Origin: Datnioides undecimradiatus
Lineage: Eukaryota > Chordata > Actinopteri > Lobotiformes > Datnioididae
Direction of reading: 5' to 3'
Length of the DNA stretch: 64,000 nt
NCBI GenBank assembly: GCA_008933995.1
Contig: WARS01000071.1
Span: 7,217,018-7,281,017 of the forward strand
Each line of letters opens with the position of its first letter. Positions within the stretch are counted from its first letter, which is position 1. Shown here piece by piece: positions 57,139 through 64,000 of this stretch. The notes beneath the pieces were generated by a model, which saw only the letters and a program-made list of their open reading frames with translations, ran no database searches and had not been told where the DNA came from. The translations under genes and the position numbers were made by a program.

Positions 57139-57165
57139 ATTTCGTTATGTGACTCATAACGAAAT
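57139..57165. repeat. perfect 11-bp inverted repeat with 5-base loop
   Basis: ATTTCGTTATG (57139-57149), loop TGACT, CATAACGAAAT (57155-57165). TGACTCA across the loop is an AP-1-type heptamer. Confidence 0.85.
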
Positions 57166-57449
57166 CAGGCAGTACATTTAAAAACTACATTTGCCTCTGA
57201 GATGTAATAGAGTAAAACTGCATGAAATGGAGGGTGTAGAGAAGAGGCTCACACACACCCTTGAAATGCAGTCAGCTGATCGAGTCGCTATTTGAATGAC
57301 TTAGACACTAATTTCACAGCCTCCATGTTCAAAACAATGCTGCACAAGAGCTGTCTTGGATGCCCCTGATAATGCACAATATATGTACCCTTGATTTTTG
57401 CCCAATGTCATCATGATGAAGCACCCCCTCAGGAGGTTTAAAAGTTATA

Positions 57450-57725
57450 CTTTATAGTAATGTATTATAACTGAATAATGTGCATGTATATTAGATATAC
57501 CACCCATAAATTATCTATAGTGTTTGTCATTATGTATATTTTACTTATTGTTTATGCCTAAAAGTATATATTTCACAGTTGCATTACAGAGTTGCATGTA
57601 GTAGTTGTTAAATCTCTTATATAATCTTCTGTTTATTTCATTCAAATAGTCCCTTATCTATTCAGCATGTTACTGTGCAGCTGTAACATGTGAATTTCCC
57701 TTTGGTGATCAGTGAAATCTTGCCT
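57450..57725 (+). mobile_element. possible LINE 3' tail remnant
   Basis: AT-rich DNA leading to TTACTGTGCAGCTGTAACATGTGAATTTCCCTTTGGTGATCAGTGAAAT at 57669-57717. This resembles the CTGCTGTAACAnnnTGAATTTCCCnnnGGGATCAATAAAG terminus of many teleost LINEs, as I remember it. A related string occurs at 59042-59091. No protein part remains. Confidence 0.4.
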
Positions 57726-58884
57726 GATGTTTCCTCAGTAATGTGGCAACACAGATGTAAAACTGAGCTCCAATGCATTGTGTTTTTGTTGGACAGCAAA
57801 CACAAACAAAACATGTCTGATGAAGTTGAAAGCTTTGTTCTGTTCTGCAAAAAGTTGTTTTAGACCGGCATTAAAACCAAATGCTGCCACAGCAAACAGT
57901 AATGAAGATCCACAGTTTATTTGCTGCATTGGCAAATACTAAAAGAGCAAAAGGAGTTAAATACAATTAAACAGCTTTAGTGTGGCACGTTATTTTCTTC
58001 TTCAATAAAACTTTCCCTGAAATGCTTATGAGATAAGCAGACCATGTCTAATTAGCTTAGCACCAACAGCCTGTATAAGTCAAGATGGATCTAGTCAGGT
58101 AGATACAAAACAAACCAATTACTGTGATTTTTACAGTCTGTCTCAGTACAACGTTATATTTAAGTTTTTTTTAAGATAAAGTTGTTTGGCCAATCATTAG
58201 CCATTAAATGTCCCATTACTCCTCTGTGTTTCATGTTTCAGATGGAGAAAAAAATAGGAGCCGCTTTCACAACCCATCCATCACTGTTCGTGTGTTTTAC
58301 TGTGTGTGGTTCATTTAGTCCGAAGGCACAAATTTCAAATGAAAGCAAATGGCACGGTTTTATTCTCCTTTGATATAAAATCTGCAACAAAATGAGCTTT
58401 GTAACTGGTTCTTTTCAGCACTGAAACAAAATCGTGACACATTGTTGGCAAAGAGAGAGTGAAAATAGTGGGATAGTCTTTGCTTTGTCTCTGGCCTCCC
58501 TGTGTGTACTCAGGCCAGTGAGTAGTGTATGATATATAGTGAGTGTTTTGGAGGAGGGAGAAAGCTGTTCCACCATCATCTGCCAAGCTCTGTTGTGAGC
58601 TTGATCAGATCAGCCCGTTCTGTCATTGACAATCTGTTTTATGTAACAATTCCCATTTTCAGTCCTTGTTCCAGGACTAACAAACGGTTTCTCAGATTAC
58701 TCAGAACACATTACTGCCAGGTGTGCGTATGCTCCTTGTTCATTTTCCATATTTCTCATGCTAACAGCTGCTTAAAATGGCAATTTTTCGATCATTATCA
58801 CCTGGAATTATTTTTAGATTAAATTAATACTATATAATTTGCTGTATTAAGAATAAAGGTGAGAAGGGAAGGTGAGTTTACAGC
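57726..58884. other. non-coding stretch
   Basis: Nothing recognised. Confidence 0.45.
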
Positions 58885-59310
58885 CACGTTAGCAGTGCTT
58901 TGTTTGTGATCTTAGGCACAGTGCTTCTAAATAGTAACATTAGCAAGCTAACATGCTCACAATGACAACACTAACCCGCTGACGTTAAGTTTTTTTGTGT
59001 TAGCATGCTAATATTTGCAGAATTAGCTCTAAATACAAAGTGTTACTGTGCTGCTGTAACATGTGCATTTCCCACTGTTGATCAGAAAAGTCAAGTTTTG
59101 CAATTATTTGGTCATAAACAAGTACTGCCCGATGATGACACTTGACAGAAAGTTTTGGGAAGGGAACATGAATGTCTTTACAAAGCTTTAGGGCAACCCA
59201 TCCAAAAGATGTTAAGATATCGCACTAAAAAACAACATTTTTAGAGTTTCCACTAGAGATAAAACGTTCAGGGATCACCAGAGTAACTAAGCTCTATCTT
59301 CAGGGGATCG
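58885..59310 (+). repeat. dispersed teleost repeat (GTTAGCATGCTAATATTTGC element)
   Basis: The blocks AACATTAGCAAGCTAACATGCTCACAATGACAAC, GTGTTAGCATGCTAATATTTGC, TTTGGTCATAAAC, GAACATGAATGTCTTTACAAAG, GGCAACCCATCCAA and CAGGGATCACCAGAGTAACTAAG appear in the order of a repeat I recall from many percomorph genomes. Diverged, non-coding. Confidence 0.65.
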
Positions 59311-62300
59311 AGTACGATTTTCAAATAGCTGGTAAGATTTTTTAGTCTGGAACAAAGTAAGGCCACTGACCAACAGACTAATACTTCCATACATATAGAC
59401 TCCCATCACAAAGCTAATGTAAGATAGAGCTGAACTGATGTTGCCTGATAGTAAGACCTGCATTTCAGTCATTAATTTTTTATGTGACAAGCTCTCAGAT
59501 CATAAAGAAGTAAACTGTTAATCTGTAACAGCATATATCATTTTATACAAAACTCACACCCCTGTTTTTAAACCACAAACATTTCACTATAAATCTATCA
59601 TTCACAACCTGTCTTAACCTCTGCTTCAATAGCATGTGTTTCCCTGAGTCCAGAGAGCGTGCCCACTGGCATGCATAACTGGGTTCTTCCTGTGGAGGAT
59701 TGGCACTAAAATGCAGACTGCTCCTCCTGCTCGTGCCCCCAAGATATCACGCCAATTATTTGTCTCTGTGGGAGCAACCTATTTGGGGAAGATCTTCTTA
59801 AAATAAGAGTAGGGAGTCACAGCCGCTCTACATCCTTTCTGGTTCCTGACTGGACAGTTTAAGCGGGCACGTGTCACCTCTCGCTGCGACCCTGCAGGGC
59901 CATCTAACTACGGCTGCGGAAAGGTAGTGACGTTGCAGTCACCATACAAGCACAGGCTTTTGGTTCTGTTCACACCCCTGCAGAGAGAATTCAGTCCCAC
60001 TGTGCATCTCTGCATCACCATTTTAGTGAGTTAACAGATCTGTACAACTTGCCTGCGGCTCTGTCAAACATGAATCCCAACCTTTCTTCTGCCACGAATA
60101 CACACACACACTCAAGTTTTATCTGTTTTGGATGTCACAAATGGAAAGGCAACTATTGGATCAGTAAAATCCAACCTGTAAAAGTTGCTATACTGGAGGT
60201 TTATGCTCTGGTTTTTCCTCAGTGCTTTTGTTTTCCATCTCTTTTCAAGACCTTTGATTTTTAAAACAACATTCACTTGCTAATTAGATGACTAATTGGA
60301 TACCCCTCTCTCTGGCTTTGAGTGTGTCATCAGGTTTCACACTGTAATCCAGATCATTTACTTTAATATGCGCAGACAATTTACAGTTGAACAGAATAAA
60401 TTGGATCCAGTCTCCCTTTTTATCACTGTAAACAACAGTGTTTCCACCGTATATAAAGTTGCTCTGTCATCACATGTGCAGCAAATGCGTGATATTAGTG
60501 CGGCAAAAGGCTCATCACCAAAACACCCCATGATTCGGCCAAAACAGTAAAGTGATTCCAGATGTGAAACAGCAACTCCTAGCAAGGTAATGTAACGGGA
60601 GCTTTAAACAGGCTGGCAATGACAGTCTCCAATGCACAGAGCCAGTGGGATGTCAGGGGCAGCTGACAAGAGGATGTTAGGTGGGCGAGTGGCATTTCAT
60701 CATACAATCCATGTACAGTAATCAATGACCACTCACCAGTGGAGGGAAGAGGGACAAGAGAGAGAGTGAGAGTGCCAGTGGGCATGTCAGATAAAAGCAT
60801 TGAAGGGGAAAAACAGGGAACAGGGGGAGGCCGCATTGAATTTGGCGGGGGGTACGACGGGGAAAAAGTGGGGCCGTGTAAAAGAGCACAATCGGTGGGA
60901 AAGATGCAGAGAATAAAGTAAGCAGATGATTATGTAAGCAATTGCTTGACGGGGGGAGACACACATAAAAGGCCAGGGAGACTATGCTGATTGGAAAAGC
61001 TGAAGAGCTCGCACCTCCTCCCTCTTCTGTATAATCCATCTCTCAGCGATCGTTCTTCAGATCAAAGAAGTAGGCACGTTTACCCTAATTAAACATCTTT
61101 TGTTATGACAAAAAAACACTTGCTCTCCGTCTTTCACTTCGCGTGTTTTTAATTTATTTACCCTTCAGTGTTCTTTGAGGAAGAACTAAATCAACTCTGA
61201 TCACGCAGTATGCAGGAGGTGTACTTACAGTAAATGTTTTACCTGTTACTAGAGCGTGACTGTCTGTGGTTGGGGCAAATCTGGTCAGCTATGTTTCTAT
61301 TTTAAAAGACACCACCAGCCTGGCACAATTCAAGCAGCACTGCAGATGGCTTTGTAAAACCAGCTCCAACAACATCCACTGCCTGGATTCATGTTTAAGA
61401 AGGGGGGCTTGAAATAAAAAACAAAACAAAACAGGAAGTGCTGAGACAAACTGCTTTCAGAAGAGCTGAGCTCAATTCCTCCCAGTGTGGAGGCAATCTA
61501 TTGAACGCAGGGTGATTTTGAATCCATGAAACTGAGCCAGACATGATTCATGAGTCATGCATGTAAACAACAGTGTGTAAACCACGCAGTGTAGGCCATC
61601 AGTTCTGATGGAGAATTGGATTTATAAAGGATTAATGATTCACGGGAATAGAAGATTGGTTACAGACAATAGCAAGCCGTTCTGACCATTGACTAATTGT
61701 ATTGTGGGTGCTCTGATGTGCACCAGATTAATGAACATGTGCTGGGTGAGTTCAGGCAGAATACTCTGTCAACCAGACCATGAACACATGGTTATAGGGC
61801 TATACTGCTCCCTTTTATCTATCTCTTCTGCTTTCCTGGCTTATATGGTACTCTAACAGAATAACACCGCGATTTTGAGGGTTTTAACTGTACAATCCGG
61901 GGCTTTGATTCGCCTCCTTTGATTCAAAATAAACACTATAGCACACAATTAAAATCCACATTTATCCCATCAATCATGAGACACAGCAACAAAACAACAG
62001 CCTCGCAGAAGACAAAGCAATCCATCATTAAGAGGAAAGTCATCAATCATATTCTTTGTATAAAAAAAATCTTAAATAATAAAGCTGAAGCTCGGTATTT
62101 TCAGGTCAAGGGGTGAATTCCTGAAGTCTACCTATTTGGGCTGGTTGATACTGTATCAGCAGTTTTTAGACATCATCATCAGTAACAGGCTGGAGGCACA
62201 AACATTAGACTGATATTTAATTATATTTAAAATACTCTGGTGGACATGTTCCTGGATTTTTAGCAAAATCAGTTCACCGTTTACAACTAAGGCTGGTTTT

Positions 62301-62899
62301 ACAAGCATGTCGAGCAGCCCTTGTTCGATTCAGTTCAGACCGACTGTACAGTAAGATAATTAAAAGGATTGTTACAGTGGTCCTGCTCTGTAACTAAAAC
62401 AAAGCACTCATTATTGCTATCCGCTCTTGTAAAAATGTATATTTAGAGTGCTGAGTCATTCAACAAAATGTTCCTAACGCTGAGGACTTTTATACCTTCA
62501 CTGCTACATTTAATTTTGTACCTTTAACTGGGTGAAAAGCCTTTGATTTGGGCTGTGGTGAGGGCTACTTCTCATTCAGTACGTTTCATTTTTTAAATCA
62601 TTGAGGTCAGGACACCTTGGTCAACACATCCAACTGTGAATGATTTTTATTTGAGCTACAAAGGATGTAGAGGATTTAGACAAGGACTGCGAGCAGCTCA
62701 AATCAGACTCGGACAGACACGGAGTTATTCTGCCATCTGTTGGATTTACATAAAACTGCAGCAGTGTATCCGCAGTGACAGGACTGCGCTTCATAGAACA
62801 CGCCACAATATATATAAAGAGTAAGGATCAGTAGTACTGAACAAGATTTGATAGTAAAAAAAAAATAATAATAATTGTGAGTCATTTAATATATTTAAA
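59311..62899. other. non-coding stretch
   Basis: The + strand is purine-rich at 60740-60900 (GTGGAGGGAAGAGGGACAAGAGAGAGAG region). A short CA run lies at 60101-60112. A minus-strand CACTG|GTGAGTGG donor-like site at about 60737 is preceded only by low-complexity pyrimidines. No gene is supported. Confidence 0.4.
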
Positions 62900-63140
62900 A
62901 CTTGCTCTCCTGCTATAGTGTTTTTCAATATTATATTGTTTTATTACAAGGCCCACACACTGCAGCAGTATTTTAATTAGGAAACATTTTCAGCGGCTTT
63001 AATGTAAAATATATCCATATAATCGTTTACAGTAAAAGTCCTATATTAAAATACACACACACACAGTAGCAGAAGAAATATTCAGTTCATGTACTTGGTT
63101 ACAATCACCTCTCTCATGCTACTATAATACTAAACAAAAC
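62900..63140 (-). repeat. AGTACTTGTACTTGAGTATTT-type repeat, minus orientation
   Basis: CAGTAAAAGTCCTATATTAAAATA, then a CA run (63051-63065), then GCAGAAGAAATATTCAGTTCATGTACTTGG. Reversed, this gives CCAAGTACATGAACTGAATATTTCTTCTGC and TAGGACTTTTACTG, matching the 3' part of the element at 51630-52040. Confidence 0.45.
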
Positions 63141-64000
63141 GCCCTCCAAATGTTACTACTAAAAATACTAATTTTCCAGAAAAAAAAGAAAAAAGTATCC
63201 CAGGACAGGTGATTTACCCTGACTCTGACCCACTGGTCTCTCATTTAAGAAGTCCTTGTGCTCTACCAAGGGATATGATTTATCCAAAAAGAAAAAGGTT
63301 TTAATTTTATCATGCAATTTGTTAAACACAGGTCCAAGTCCTTCTTGCTTTAAAATACAACCCTGCTGATGGAAAAAGCTTCTTACTCTATAGATCATAA
63401 TCCCAGCAGCCTTTAGGAGCATTCAGGTCATTTTGGGGGGAAATATATCACAAACCTGCACATTTCCTTTGGCAGTAGTTACATCTGCACTTCCTTACTT
63501 TTATTCTGGGCTCTAGTGAGACTTTACCTGAGCTGTCATTGCACTCTTGAAGAAAACCTACTCCTTGATTTCTTTGTTTGCTGATATCGGCTTTCACTAA
63601 ATTTCTTTCCTACCCTTCATATGTTTGTTTAATTTGATTGTAGGAACTTTGAGGTGACTGTTTCACTGCCAGGAAAAGGTTCAATGTTAGTGGGGTTCAG
63701 ATTCAGCAGGGCACTATCGAACCTGGCTGTGTTCAGTCAGCTGTACATCATTGGCTGAAAGAGGCAAAGCCCTTTTCACATGAGTGATGCAGGCCTCTGA
63801 CAACTTTGTTACTTAACTAATTAAGACAATCATTAAAAAAAAATGTGTTACTGCAGATTCAATTTGTCTAAAATACATTTTGCCAGTAACTAATAACAAT
63901 ATGAGTCATTGTGGAATATATAGGGAAAATGCTTTTCACAGCACCACAGCGTCTAGTATACAGGGTTGGAAGTAATACGTTATGTTTAGGCTGTAATGGC
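63141..64000. other. non-coding stretch to window end
   Basis: The last 40 bases (GGGTTGGAAGTAATACGTTA) resemble the start of a teleost repeat with GGTTGGAAGTAACGC, cut by the window edge. Nothing else is seen. Confidence 0.35.

Noticed and set aside
1..64000. CRISPR arrays, bacterial operons, rRNA genes, phage or plasmid features
   Set aside because: No spaced direct repeats, ribosome binding sites or rRNA motifs are seen. The texture is vertebrate non-coding DNA.

Overview
This window looks like vertebrate, and most probably percomorph (spiny-rayed) teleost, nuclear DNA. Base composition is AT-leaning, CA/GT microsatellites are frequent, there is no dense gene packing, and several dispersed sequences resemble repeat families I know from percomorph genomes. 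These include a foldback element with GCTAAGCTAAGCTAAC, an element with a TGACCTTTGACC head and a GCGTTCACAAGAATGGGAC tail, and an AGTACTTGTACTTGAGTATTT element. Family names rest on memory and on copy-to-copy similarity inside the window; no database was searched.

Almost everything here is non-coding (intergenic or intronic). The one strong coding signal is a terminal exon on the + strand at 19680-19843. It has a good acceptor, 53 codons with 37 of 53 ending in G or C, and a TAA stop. I cannot name the protein, and I found no convincing upstream partner exon between 1 and 19.6 kb. Weaker splice-compatible open segments lie at 22336-22431 (+, signal-peptide-like), 23839-23988 with 24356-24396 (+, matching phase), 30590-30800 (+) and 542-640 (-). 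They are given as candidates only.

The best promoter candidate is at 53641-54420, with 48 CpG in 780 bp and 26 in the 300 bp core, against a CpG-poor background. On the minus strand it can be read as two 5' exons: a short upstream ORF in exon 1 and a Kozak-like ATG just before a consensus donor in exon 2. The gene it would serve is not visible.

Layout: 0.5-1.3 kb, minus-strand open segments; 3.4-6.7 kb, decayed repeats and a reverse-transcriptase scrap; 10.4-11.6 kb, a patch of coding-like relics on both strands; 15.3-16.0 kb, dispersed repeat; 16.4-18.5 kb, simple repeats; 19.7 kb, the coding exon and its likely 3' UTR; 22-31 kb, single-copy DNA with weak exon candidates and AT-rich regulatory-looking stretches; 39.2-39.7 kb, foldback element; 42.2 kb, LINE remnant; 45.6 kb, repeat; 49.8-50.25 kb, a purine-only GAGGA tract; 51.2-52.0 kb, repeat in two opposite pieces; 53.6-54.4 kb, CpG-rich block; 55.4-59.3 kb, repeats and LINE-tail-like DNA; 62.9-63.1 kb, another repeat copy. 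The exons cannot be linked into one gene from sequence alone, so no pathway or system is claimed.
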